Assembly: GCA_003021235.1 (NCBI GenBank)
Contig: PXQR01000075.1
Location: 1-32,225 of the forward strand
Direction: 5' to 3'
DNA from: Halobacteriales archaeon QH_6_64_20
GTDB lineage: Archaea > Halobacteriota > Halobacteria > Halobacteriales > Halococcaceae
Length of the DNA stretch: 32,225 bases
Shown: piece by piece, positions 9,208-17,571 of the stretch
Layout of the letters: each line of letters opens with the position of its first letter
Position numbering within the stretch: position 1 is the first letter of the stretch
The notes under the pieces: generated by a model
Seen by the model: only the letters and a program-made list of their open reading frames with translations
Databases searched by the model: none
Told to the model about the DNA's origin: nothing
Position numbers and translations under genes: made by a program

Positions 9208-10353
9208 TCAGGTCTTGAGCCCGCTCCCGGTGAGCGCAACGACGACGTCCTCGTCGGCTTCGATCACACCCTGTTCGCGGAAGGCTCTCAGCGCCGCGGG
9301 CGCGAGTGCACACGTCGGCTCGGTGTAAAAGCCCGCGCGGTGCAGGCGGTTGAGCGCTCGCTCGGTTTCGGCCTCGCCGATCGCGAGTACGTCCCCGCCG
9401 GTCGCCGAGATCGCTTCGATGATTTCGTCGTGACGCGCCGGCTCGCGGATCCGAACCCCGTCGGCCAGGTCGTTCCGTTCGTCCGGCTCGCTTCGGCCGT
9501 TTCGACCGTTCCGGTCCTCCCGACCCCTTGATTTCGAGTGGAACTCGCGTGCAACAGGATTGTACCCGTTCGCCTGCGCGCCGTAGAGCCGCGGTATTTC
9601 GCTCGTCCAGCCGGCGTCCGCGAGCGCCCGAAAGCCCCGGTAGGCTCCTAACAGTAGCGTGCCGTGTCCGAGCGGCAGGACCATCGCGTCGGGCACCGTC
9701 CAGTCGCGCTGGGCGGCCACCTCGAAGGCCACCGTCCGGGTTCCTGCGTAGAAGGCCGGGTTCCAGGCGTGGCTCGCGTACCACCCGCCGCCCGATTCGA
9801 CCCGTTCGATACAGGCGCTCGTGACGTCCTCCCTGGTGCCCTTGACGCGAACGACGTCCGCGCCCGCCCGCGAGATCGCCCGCAGTTTCGACTGCTTGGC
9901 CTCGGCGGGCACGTAGATCTCGGCGTCGATCCCCGCGCGGGCGGCGTACGTCGCGATCGCCGCTCCGGCGTTCCCCGACGAATCCTCGATCACGCGTTCC
10001 GCGCCGACTTCGATGGCTCGTGAGAGCGTCGCCGCCGCGCCGCGATCCTTGAAACTGCCCGTGGGAAAGACGTACTCCAGTTTGAACGCACAGTTCCGGT
10101 CGGGCGCGTCGACCAATGGCGTCCATCCCTCTCCGAGCGTCACCCGCCTCTCGACCGGCGCGAACCCCTCGAACGCCCACAATCCCTCGCGGGTATCGAC
10201 CCCCGAAGACTTCGGTGGCCCGTTCTCCGGCATGGGGCGTTCTGCGAACTCCAGCGGATTCCCACAGGAACACCGCCAGGGTTCGTCCGGTCCCGGTTCG
10301 TACTCGCGACCGCAGGCTGGACAGGAAAGCGACGACGGCGACGGTCGAGACAT
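9208..10353 (-). CDS. thrC: Threonine synthase-like PLP enzyme
   Basis: A 381-residue fold-type II PLP enzyme, most like archaeal threonine synthase (O-phosphohomoserine to threonine). The N-terminal zinc ribbon CPACGREY...CSCGNP (11-31) is typical of archaeal ThrC. The PLP lysine is K102 in PTGSFKDRGA, and SSGNAGAAIATYAA binds the cofactor phosphate or substrate. A Gly/Ser motif near the end (ALTGSG) closes the active site. Between YNPVAREF and NDLADG is a low-complexity insert rich in Arg, Asn and Gly (GREDRNGRNGRSEPDE), encoded by an imperfect repeat. I begin at the ATG at 10353, since the upstream extension is unlike the family; a TATA-like element lies 22-28 bases before it. Other PLP lyases of this fold, such as cysteate synthase, cannot be excluded. 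Confidence 0.85.
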   Translation of the reverse strand: MSRPSPSSLSCPACGREYEPGPDEPWRCSCGNPLEFAERPMPENGPPKSSGVDTREGLWAFEGFAPVERRVTLGEGWTPLVDAPDRNCAFKLEYVFPTGSFKDRGAAATLSRAIEVGAERVIEDSSGNAGAAIATYAARAGIDAEIYVPAEAKQSKLRAISRAGADVVRVKGTREDVTSACIERVESGGGWYASHAWNPAFYAGTRTVAFEVAAQRDWTVPDAMVLPLGHGTLLLGAYRGFRALADAGWTSEIPRLYGAQANGYNPVAREFHSKSRGREDRNGRNGRSEPDERNDLADGVRIREPARHDEIIEAISATGGDVLAIGEAETERALNRLHRAGFYTEPTCALAPAALRAFREQGVIEADEDVVVALTGSGLKT

Positions 10354-10529
10354 ACTGTCCCTTCGACGCCGGCTATCAAAGATCCCAGGACTCCCGGGTT
10401 CGGGCGGATTCTGTCGATCCGGCCCTACCGACGTTCGGCGAGCGTGGTCAACGTGACGGTTCTCCATCGGTGTCGTCCGTCGATCGATCGAAACGGTTCG
10501 GGTCGATTCCATTCGGACAGGACGCCGCG

Positions 10530-10910
10530 TCACGTGCCCGACCCAGGAAGCGGACGAAGGAGGCCGTACCAGAGGCGGTAGCCGACCATACCGATCGTCT
10601 TACCGATGCCGAAATTGGCGCTGACCTCCCTCGTATCCGGGACCGAGCGGCGCTTTATCGACCACCTACAGACGGCGACGACGATACCGTGATACGAGTT
10701 CGTCCGAACGCCCCAGACGTCACGGTCCCGTATCCACAGCTGAGCGCCTCCGTACAGCGCACCCGCGGCAAGCACTGGTAGGGATGCGTGAACTGGATCG
10801 TCCCACTCCTCTACGTTTTCCAGCAGTCGTTGCCAAAGGAGCAACTCGACGACCAATCCGACCGCCGCGATGAGGAGTTCCACGAACGCGCGCGCCCGTC
10901 GTCGAACCAT
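10530..10910 (-). CDS. Small membrane protein of unknown function
   Basis: A 126-residue ORF beginning MVRRRARAFVELLIAAVGLV. It has a strongly hydrophobic N-terminal segment (about 9-25) after a positively charged end, and a second hydrophobic stretch at about 43-60 (LPVLAAGALYGGAQLWI). The rest is Arg/Trp/Tyr-containing and much less acidic than its neighbours. I do not recognise a family. It lies 176 bases upstream of thrC on the same strand, so co-transcription is possible. The coding call rests on an open frame with plausible membrane topology, so it is less certain than its neighbours. Confidence 0.55.
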   Translation of the reverse strand: MVRRRARAFVELLIAAVGLVVELLLWQRLLENVEEWDDPVHASLPVLAAGALYGGAQLWIRDRDVWGVRTNSYHGIVVAVCRWSIKRRSVPDTREVSANFGIGKTIGMVGYRLWYGLLRPLPGSGT

Positions 10911-11007
10911 GGCTCCACTCGGCGCTATCGTGTATTATATCTGACGTCTATCGAGTCCCCCCATCGATGCTATTCGATCGCCTCGACGCCCTCATCAGTC
11001 TTCGATT

Positions 11008-12036
11008 TCATACGAGAAGCGCCGAACACCCTCCCTGCGGTTTACGGAACAAGCACGCTCCGCGCGAGCGACCGCCGAAGGCGGCGAGCGAGCGTTTTTG
11101 GTGGAGATTTTTGCTGGCCCCGCAGTGAGCGCGAGTGAAACGAGGACGCGTCCGCCAGAAGACTCCCTCAGTATCGGCGCTCACTGCGGCTTTGTGCTCG
11201 CCGAAGACGCTCGTCACCGAAAAGAGCCGATCGCCGCGATCGACGCGATCGCCGAGGTCGCGTTCGAAGGAAACGAGGCCGCCCGCTGGTGCGCCGTGTT
11301 GCTCGAACCCGGTGGCCCGTATCTGGGTTTCTTCCGGCGCGGTTCCCGCAGTCATTCCGAGGTGTGCCAGCACGTTCTCGACGCCTCGGACGCCGATTTC
11401 GATGCTCCGTTCGTCCAGCCCCACCGAGCCCCCGAGTTCGGGGTCGATCATCGGCACGCCCTCGTCGGGCGCAGCACGGGCGAGCTGGCCGTCCGGCCCC
11501 TTCTGGTCGAGCACGTATCCACAGTCAAAGGCCCGCGCGAGGTCGAGACACTTCCCGTGGAGGCGGTGGCGGGGCCCACAGCGCACGCGGGTCTCGTGGA
11601 GCATCCGGCTCGTCGAACCCTGGTGCAGATCGAGGCCGTAGTCCGCCCGGGTCGCCGCCTCGAAGGTCGCCGCCGCGATCCGTTCGCTGGAGGTGCCGTC
11701 CTCGTCGCCCGGATACGCCCGATTGAGCTTCGTGTCGTCGATCGGGTTGCGGTGTTCGGCCACCTGAAAGCCGTGGTAGTTGACGATTCCGGTCACGAGG
11801 ATCGTCCCCGAGAGGTCCGCAGGATCGATTCGGGGAACGACCCGCCTGAGGACCCCGACGCCGTTGAGTTCGTCGCCATCGGAGGCCGCCTGCACGTAGA
11901 GCGTCGGGCCCTCCCCCTGTCCGTTGATGACTGCTACCGGTAACCCGACCGGGCTACCGTCGCGTGATTCGCCGACGGCGAGGCGACCCGTCGCCCGCTC
12001 GCCGGGCCCTGCGCTCGCCGACCCGAGGGTACTCAT
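11008..12036 (-). CDS. Succinylglutamate desuccinylase/aspartoacylase family protein with an aberrant C-terminus
   Basis: A 342-residue zinc carboxypeptidase-like protein of the AstE/AspA family (COG3608), which cleaves N-acyl amino acids. Recognisable parts are PTLYVQAASDGDELNG (usually ...IHGDE..., so the first ligand His is Asp here), NYHGFQVAEHRNPIDDTKLN, DLHQGSTSRM with the later His ligand, LDQKGPDGQL, and a C-terminal beta-rich domain. Similarity stops at GVFWRTR. The last 44 residues (from about 290) are basic, Cys-containing and unlike the family. They are encoded by repeat-like DNA at about 11045-11150, not by the normal short end, which I recall as containing a GEYVCSVG-like strand. 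The ATG at 12036 is preferred over a GTG three codons earlier. Confidence 0.85.
   Translation of the reverse strand: MSTLGSASAGPGERATGRLAVGESRDGSPVGLPVAVINGQGEGPTLYVQAASDGDELNGVGVLRRVVPRIDPADLSGTILVTGIVNYHGFQVAEHRNPIDDTKLNRAYPGDEDGTSSERIAAATFEAATRADYGLDLHQGSTSRMLHETRVRCGPRHRLHGKCLDLARAFDCGYVLDQKGPDGQLARAAPDEGVPMIDPELGGSVGLDERSIEIGVRGVENVLAHLGMTAGTAPEETQIRATGFEQHGAPAGGLVSFERDLGDRVDRGDRLFSVTSVFGEHKAAVSADTEGVFWRTRPRFTRAHCGASKNLHQKRSLAAFGGRSRGACLFRKPQGGCSALLV
11045..11150. repeat. Repeat-like GC-rich segment overlapping the end of the aspartoacylase gene
   Basis: This stretch contains a short stem CCGCC-GAA-GGCGG at 11072-11084 within repeated CGAGCG units. Two T-runs (GTTTTTGGTGGAGATTTTTG) follow, and then CCGCAGTGAGCGC at 11120-11132, whose exact inverse lies inside the gene at 11177-11189. 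Its word content (CTCACTGCGG and CCTCGT on the reverse strand) resembles the hairpin-array segment near 6290-6330, suggesting one dispersed element family. It codes for the abnormal C-terminal tail of the aspartoacylase-like protein. Confidence 0.45.
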
Positions 12037-12239
12037 TACACCCACAGGGAGGACGAACTCCCTTGAGGGTTGCCATACCTGCCCTCGTTTCCTCGAACCC
12101 GATCACTTCCCGACGGGCGAATATCACTGCGTCCTTCGGGTGTCGATAACACTCCAGTCCCGGGGTCGTCGACGACCGGCCGACCGGTGCGGCCGATACC
12201 GATCGATGTGTCTTTGAGACGGCCTCCCTTACCTCCACT

Positions 12240-12494
12240 GTGTCCGACTCGCCTCGCTCGCCGACCGCGACCTTTCTCGCGGCGCTCGACGTCGAAGCCA
12301 ACGCCAAACGCGGCTTCGCGTTCGGCGTCGTGCTCGCGCTCGCCGTCTCGGTCGTGTTCGTCGTCCTCCCGGGAACGACCCGCTCGCCGGCGCTGTACCT
12401 GGTGTTGGCGGTCGTGCTCGCGACCTCGGCGGGTGCCCTTGCGACCGTCGCGCTCACCCTTCTCAGCGCCTATCGACTATCGCGCGACGTCTGA
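12240..12494 (+). CDS. Small two-TM membrane protein
   Basis: An 84-residue protein with a GTG start at 12240. A short polar N-terminus (SPTATFLAALDVEANAKRG) precedes two hydrophobic segments: about residues 26-43 (FAFGVVLALAVSVVFVVL) and 51-76. A short Arg-containing C-terminus follows. The layout, a short amphipathic head then a helical hairpin, looks like a conserved haloarchaeal membrane protein family; I half-recall it as a DUF7536-type protein but cannot confirm this. It is divergent from the aspartoacylase-like gene and convergent with the winged-helix gene. Function is unknown. Confidence 0.65.
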   Translation: MSDSPRSPTATFLAALDVEANAKRGFAFGVVLALAVSVVFVVLPGTTRSPALYLVLAVVLATSAGALATVALTLLSAYRLSRDV

Positions 12495-12606
12495 TCCGCG
12501 CGACTCGCGGCCTTCCTCGTGAGGCCCGAACCCAGCGATCCGCTCGTCGACCGGGGCGCCTTCGACCGGAACACTTCCGATCGGGACACCTTCGATCGGG
12601 GTTCGC

Positions 12607-13032
12607 TCAGTCCCCTTCGATGTCCGTACACGCCCGCTCGACGAGCGAAACGACTCCTGCGAGCGCCCCGATCGACCGTCTCCCTTCGATCGTCCCCTCA
12701 CGCTCGTCCCACTCGATCACGCCTGCATCGACGAGTTCCGGGAGGTGGATCTGCAGGAGCGAGACGTAGACGCACTTGCGCTGGCGTTCGGTGACGTGTG
12801 CGGCGGGCACCCTGTGTTCGCTCGCCGCGACCGCTCGTGAGATTTCCTCGATCGAACACGCCCGTCGCTCGCGTGCGAGCATGGCGATCGTCGCTCGCCG
12901 CCGGTCGTTGCGCAACACCGAAAACGCCTCCTCCGACGGGAGGTGCACTCGCCGATCGAGCGGTCGTGACTCCCCGTCCGCTCCCTCGCTTCCCGCGTTC
13001 TCCCGCGAGCGCTGGGGTTGCTGGCGCGACAT
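12607..13032 (-). CDS. Winged helix-turn-helix protein (DUF7344 type)
   Basis: A 141-residue DNA-binding protein typical of haloarchaea. After a 30-residue polar tail, the winged-helix domain starts at EEAFSVLRNDRRRATIAML. It continues through ISRAVAASEH and the conserved CVYVSLLQIHLPELVDAGVIEWDEREGTI, where the recognition helix leads into the wing. This pattern (NDRRR...VYVSLxQxHLPxL...GVVxYD) is the hallmark of the DUF7344 domain found in many haloarchaeal regulators. No ligand domain is present. The ATG at 13032 has no strong TATA box. It may regulate neighbouring genes, but nothing here shows which. Confidence 0.8.
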   Translation of the reverse strand: MSRQQPQRSRENAGSEGADGESRPLDRRVHLPSEEAFSVLRNDRRRATIAMLARERRACSIEEISRAVAASEHRVPAAHVTERQRKCVYVSLLQIHLPELVDAGVIEWDEREGTIEGRRSIGALAGVVSLVERACTDIEGD

Positions 13033-13239
13033 CGGTCAGTTCCCACCCGCCGTTCGACGCTCGTTTGCCAGCCCGATCCTCCCGTCCGTTCGTGATCGTT
13101 CGGCGGGGACGATCCCGACTCGGCCGCGCGCTCCCTCGGAGCCCATGAGACGGTTTATCGACTCGCCCGAAACCGCTTATACACACTCTAGGTATCGTGT
13201 TCCGTCGCGTGGATCGCGTTCCGCTCCGTACAACACGTT

Positions 13240-13374
13240 TCAAGGTATACAACGACGGCTGACCACCGACCGGTGTCGAGGTTCCGAACGGACACGTGGA
13301 CCGGGTTCGTCCCCGGCGAACACCCGAACGTAGCTCTCGGTGACGAACGCTCCACAACCTAAGCATTCCAGCAT
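13240..13374 (-). CDS. Tiny zinc-knuckle-like protein (44 aa), possibly a degenerate DUF7563-type protein
   Basis: The ATG at 13374 opens a 44-codon frame starting MLECLGCGAFVTESYVRVFA. The pattern CxxCGxxVTxxYxRVF matches the first half of small haloarchaeal zinc proteins (DUF7563 type, from memory). These normally have a second CPNC pair about 15 residues later. Here that pair is absent and the rest is Arg-rich and unlike the family, ending at a TGA (13242-13240). The gene may have lost its second half by a shift or rearrangement, or be a real single-knuckle peptide. No good promoter is visible. The sequence between this ORF and the winged-helix gene, 13033-13239, shows no further gene. Confidence 0.4.
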   Translation of the reverse strand: MLECLGCGAFVTESYVRVFAGDEPGPRVRSEPRHRSVVSRRCIP

Positions 13375-13920
13375 CAGTTCGCTTCCATCGATGTCGTTCC
13401 CGTCGTTGCCTTTCCCCCCTTAGCCACGCTTTCTCCGATTACCGCTGTACCGGACACCGTACCAGTGCCTTTCGCGAACGATCTCCCTTTCGTTGCCATG
13501 GATCGGTCTCGATCCGTACCTGCTACTCGGAACGGCCACTGCTATAAATTTCTATAGAATAATATATATATCTGGGGCGGTACTGTGTCGCAGTATCCGA
13601 ACCCACGACTTCGGTTAGCGTAACTGCTGAGATCTAAAGTCGGCTTCGGACTCCCGACCGTAGCCGTCGATCGCCGGGTGTCACGACGAGAGGCACGCGG
13701 ACGACTCGACGGCCTATCGCCGCTCGGTGCCCGTCTCGTGCTATCGAACGCCCGATTCCGTACCTGGGCCGCCGGACTTTCGATCGTGCTACCACACGGT
13801 TTGACGTCCCTATTCGGTTATGCCAGACAATATAGAGCTATCGAAGCTCATGACTATATCATTCTGAAATATATAGATATTGAAAGTACTAAATTGATCA
13901 CTTCGGTCTGTCCTCGTGCA
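13375..13920. other. Non-coding region before the phosphate operon remnant, with AT-rich patches
   Basis: I see no credible gene in these 546 bases. Two strikingly AT-rich patches stand out in the G+C-rich background: 13547-13575 (around AATATATATATC) and 13850-13895 (around AAATATATAGATAT and TACTAAATTG). The second patch lies 25-70 bases before the pstS ATG at 13921 and probably holds its promoter. TACTAAATTG, at 25-34 bases upstream, is the best TATA candidate. The reading frame upstream of 13921 is open but its translation (Ile/Tyr-rich in the AT patch) does not look like protein. Confidence 0.5.
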
Positions 13921-14971
13921 ATGGCGGACGACCCGAACCCGACGCGATCGAGCGGAGTATCGAGGCGGAAATTCATGCTCACCACCGGTGGGGTGGCTGG
14001 GGCGGCGCTCATCGGGCAGGCGAGCGAGCCAGCGCACAGGCATCGGGCGGACCGCTCGTCGCGGACGGCTCCTCGACGGTGTATCCGATCACCAGCAACG
14101 GGGCGGCGGTCTGGAACTCCAACCCGCCGGCGAGCGACGAGGAGTACTGGGGACCGGGGCAGTACGGGATCAGCACCAACCAGCCGATGGCGAGCTACTG
14201 GGGCGGGCTCTACGGGTTCGGCGGCGGTCAGGGCCAACCGCCGTTTTACACCAACGTCGGTCTCAGCCACTCCGGCGTGGGCATCACGAAGCTCATGAAC
14301 GGGCAGGTCGACATCGGCGACTCCAGCGCGCCGGTCCAAGACGAGTTACCCGACCGCAACAGCTACGAGAACTTCGTCGATCACGTCGTCGGCGTCGACG
14401 GCCAGTCGGTCGTCGTCAGCAGGCCGATCTACGAGGCCGGCCTTCAGAACCTCACCGGCGACCAGCTCAGAGCGATCTATCGGGGCGAGATCACGAACTG
14501 GAACCAGCTCGATTCGTACAGCGGCCCCGACAAAGAGATCCAGGCGATCTGCCGCGCCGAGGGGTCCGGGACCGACACTGCCTTCCGCGCGAACCTCTTC
14601 GGCGACCCCGACGCCGCGATCGAGTGCGACGCCCGTATCGGGCAGAACCAGCAGGTCCGGACGACGGTCATCAACTCCGATAACGCCATCGCGTACATGG
14701 CGCTCGCGTTCACCGGTGGCGGAGCGCCGGCGATCTCTCTCACGCTCGACGGGACGACCTACGAACTCGGCAGGAACCTCGGTGCCGAAGGCTACCCGCT
14801 CTCGCGCGACCTTCGCGCGTACACCTGGCAGGACACCTCCCAGAAGGAGGCGGCGTTCATCCGGATGCTGCTGAGCGAGTACGGCCAGGTGAACTTCGTC
14901 GAAGCGAACGACTACTTCAAGCTCCCGCCCGCCGGGAGGAAGAACGCCAGAAGCTTCCGAGCACCCAGTAG
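13921..14971 (+). pseudogene. pstS: pstS, phosphate ABC transporter substrate-binding protein, broken by two frame changes
   Basis: PstS captures phosphate outside the cell for the PstABC importer. The start encodes a Tat signal (VSRRKFMLTTGGVAGAALI) in frame 1. Near 14030 the family sequence continues in frame 0: ASAQASGGPLVADGSSTVYP, then DIGDSSAPV, the GEITNWNQL motif and AEGSGTDTAF, all phosphate-binding signatures. Near 14935 the frame changes again: the frame-2 reading REEERQKLPSTQ followed by TAG (14969-14971) gives a natural PstS end, whereas frame 0 runs 400 bases into pstC. Both changes equal loss of one base. Otherwise the mature domain is complete. As written, the signal peptide would be separated from the binding domain, so no exported protein is expected unless the changes are sequencing errors. 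Confidence 0.85.
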
Positions 14972-15013
14972 CGAGACGCGGACGGATCAGCGTTCTTTCA
15001 GGGAACGATATAA

Positions 15014-16086
15014 ATGTCAGCAATCACGAAACTACGTCGGTCGGTATTTACGGGTCGACCGATGGCCTCGATCGGAGCGTGTTCATAGCGGGGGTCGTCG
15101 GCGCGACGTGTCTCGTCGGTGCGTTCGTCGGCTTTCTGGCTCGATCGAACCTAACAGCGGTGTTACTGATCGGCTTCCTCTTGATCGTCGGCTACGGCTG
15201 GTACGTTCATCAGGCCCGGACGGCGAAGGGTCTGAGCTTTCTGGCGACGGTTTCGACGGTCGTTACGATGGCGCTCATCATCGCGTTCATCGTTCGGGAA
15301 GCGTTGCCGGTGTTCGAACTAATGGGGCTCGATCTCGTAACGAAGACCGGCGACGAGCTGTGGAACACGAGTAGCAATGTCTACTCGCTCGTCCCGGCGA
15401 TGTGGGGGACGCTCATCGAGACGGTACTCGCAATGGCCATTGCGGGCCCGCTCGGGGTCGCCGGCGCGGTGTTCATCGCGGAGATCGCCCCCGGGTGGCT
15501 GCGTGAGATCGTCAAGCCGGGCGTCGAGATCCTCGCTGGTGTCCCGTCGATCGTCTACGGGTTCATCGGCTTCGTCATTATCAACAGCTACCTGCTTGAG
15601 AATCTGGAACTCTCGGGCCTCGGAAGCCTGTTCGCCGTCGGCTTGGTCGTCGGAATCATGGCATTGCCGACCGTCGTCTCGGCCGCCGAGGACGCACTGA
15701 CGAGCGTGCCCGAATCGATGAAGGGCGGCTCGTTGGCGCTCGGGACGACCGACTGGCAGACCACGACCTCGATCACGATCCCGGCGGCTTTCTCAGGCGT
15801 CTCGGCGGCGGTCCTCTTGGGAGTCGGCCGGGCGGTCGGTGAAACGATGGCCGCGACGGTCATCCTCGGCAACGTCGTCGAGTTCCCCTCGCCGCTCTAC
15901 GACGTGTTCGGCGACAGCGTCACGCTCACCAGTCTCATCGCCAGCCAGTACGGCAATGCGAGCGGCCTGCATCTGCAGGCGCTGTTCGCCGCCGGTGTCG
16001 TGTCGTTCATCACCGTGTTGGTCCTCTCGGTCGGCTCACAGTTCGTCGAGCGCCATATGCAACGCAAACTCGGAGGGAAGGAATGA
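15014..16086 (+). pseudogene. pstC: pstC, phosphate ABC transporter permease, with a 5' frame change
   Basis: PstC is one of the two phosphate-channel subunits. The natural start is probably the ATG at 15014 (MSAITKLRRSVFTG), 42 bases after the restored pstS stop. That frame meets a TAG at 15086, while the protein continues one frame lower as STDGLDRSVFIAGVVGAT. Adding one base in the GGG run at 15052-15054 joins them smoothly. Downstream the 335-codon frame from the GTG at 15079 is intact, with several TM helices, GPLGVAGAVFIAEIAP, the permease signature region (VGETMAATVILGN) and a normal end. Translation from the internal GTG could give a nearly full-length permease with TM1 lacking its cytoplasmic lead. 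The stop overlaps the next gene's ATG by four bases. Confidence 0.8.
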
Positions 16087-17354
16087 GCAGCACGCACGAA
16101 ACGCGGCTGGTCGCGGGCGAGACTTCGGTGCTCGAAGGAGCGAGCGCCGTCGTCGCTGGCCTCGGCTTCCTCACGTTTCTGTTCGCCTGGCTCACTCTCT
16201 CCGAGGTGGTGAGCCTGGAGACACGGGTGCTCGGGATGGGGCTGTTCGAACTCCTCGGTCTCGACCTGCTCGTTTCGGGTTCCGGCGTTCTCGCGTTCGG
16301 CGTCGTCTCCAGAGCGGAGTTCGTCGAGACGTCCCCCAGTGACACGGCGGGGCTCCCGGCCGCGATCGTCTTCGGATCGATCGGGCTGGCCGCCGGCGGT
16401 ATCGTTGCCTCCCAGACGTTCGGGTTCGGTTTTCCCGGCTGGCTGGCGATCGGAGTGCTCACCGGCGGCACGAGCGCGGCAGTGACGATACTGCCTCGCG
16501 AGGACATCGGGTCGACGGTGCCGGCCGGTGTGCTCGCGGTTGCCGTGGGTGCGGTGTTTCTCACGGGACTCATCGGCCCCGAGTGGGCCTGGAACCCCGC
16601 CGATTTCGAGGCGACGTATACGGCGAGGGTCGTCGTTCCGGTGCTCGCCGTCCTCTGTAGCCTACTGGTCGCGTGGGCCAGCGCGAAGGCGTACAGCGGG
16701 TTCGGTAGCCGGGGTCGCCAGAACGGAGCGTACTTCCTCATCGGGGTGAACGCGTTTGCGATGCTCGCCGTCCCGCTCTTACTGCTGGCCTTCGTCGTAC
16801 GACGGGGGTGGCCCAGGGCTACGGCGGGTATCGAGATCGGTCCCGGAGTCGGCCCGACGGTCGTCTTCGGCCTCCGGCTACCGTTCGACTGGCCGTTCGT
16901 CATGAACGTCTCACAAGGGATCTACGTCGACGTCCCCGGGGTGCTGCCGGCGATCGCCGGCATCGAACGGGTCGCGGATCACGCCGAGAAGGTCGCGACG
17001 ATCACGACCAGGGTCGAAGCGGTCCCCGACGCAGTACTCGACGCTATCGTCGGCTTCGCGCACCGTTCACAGGGCGTGGTCGAGGCCGCTACGAGCGTGT
17101 TGCTCGCCAGTAGGGACGTCGATACGGCCTACGAAGCGCTCACTGCACACGACGAACTCGCCGCCGAACTCGAACCGTTCGATCGCCGTCTCTACCGGGA
17201 CGACATCCCCGACGCGTACCTCCTCGGACTCGTCCTCGATAGTGTAAAGCGCACCGCCGAACACGGCGGCAACATCGCCGAAGTGGCCATCCAACAGGTT
17301 TCGAAGGAAACGACCGAGGGGACTGAGACCCGCGCGGAGACACCACAACGATAA
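16083..17354 (+). CDS. Chimera: N-terminal part of PstA fused in frame to the C-terminal half of PhoU
   Basis: A 423-residue uninterrupted ORF. Residues 1 to about 292 match the haloarchaeal PstA N-terminus: several TM helices, TILPREDIGSTVPAG, GLIGPEWAWNPA, FGSRGRQNGAYFLI and WPFVMNVSQGIYVDVPGVLP. In a normal PstA the permease core with the ABC-ATPase contact loop follows. Here, after PAIAG, the sequence becomes PhoU-like: IERVADHAEKVA, then about 85 helical residues, DAYLLGLVLDSVKRTAEHGG and NIAEVAIQQVSKE, the conserved C-terminus of PhoU. The join is at about 16956-16964. Missing between the halves are the PstA core, the whole of pstB and the PhoU N-terminus, probably 2-2.5 kb. Its start overlaps the pstC stop (ATGA). 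The 217 bases after its stop show no clear gene. Confidence 0.88.
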   Translation: MSSTHETRLVAGETSVLEGASAVVAGLGFLTFLFAWLTLSEVVSLETRVLGMGLFELLGLDLLVSGSGVLAFGVVSRAEFVETSPSDTAGLPAAIVFGSIGLAAGGIVASQTFGFGFPGWLAIGVLTGGTSAAVTILPREDIGSTVPAGVLAVAVGAVFLTGLIGPEWAWNPADFEATYTARVVVPVLAVLCSLLVAWASAKAYSGFGSRGRQNGAYFLIGVNAFAMLAVPLLLLAFVVRRGWPRATAGIEIGPGVGPTVVFGLRLPFDWPFVMNVSQGIYVDVPGVLPAIAGIERVADHAEKVATITTRVEAVPDAVLDAIVGFAHRSQGVVEAATSVLLASRDVDTAYEALTAHDELAAELEPFDRRLYRDDIPDAYLLGLVLDSVKRTAEHGGNIAEVAIQQVSKETTEGTETRAETPQR

Positions 17355-17571
17355 CTGCTGAGATGCTTGAAGCAGAACTCGAGTCGGTGGTTTGTCGGGT
17401 TGGCCGCTCTCGCCGCGAGGGAACACGATGATGCCCGGACGGCGATCGACATGCTACGCTACGCTGGCGGGATCGCCCGGTCGAAAACGTCGTCGTCCGC
17501 GAGACGTTCGTCACGAAAGCGTACGAACGAGTTACTGTAGCGGTCCTTCGCCGGGATCGGAGCCTCCCGAG

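Noticed and set aside
13678-13920. N-terminal extension of pstS from an upstream start at 13678
   Set aside because: The extension is not PstS-like and crosses an AT-rich promoter-like patch; the Tat signal is correctly placed after the ATG at 13921.
13921-15090. Programmed frameshifting in pstS and pstC
   Set aside because: The break points differ in sequence, one lies within the signal peptide, no slippery site with downstream structure is evident, and the neighbouring gene is a deletion chimera.
13621-17364. A 13-base direct repeat (TAACTGCTGAGAT) at 13621-13633 and 17352-17364, flanking the pst remnant
   Set aside because: Several exact 13-mer pairs are expected by chance in a window of this size, and the repeat shows no extension, no target-site features and no mobile gene between the copies.
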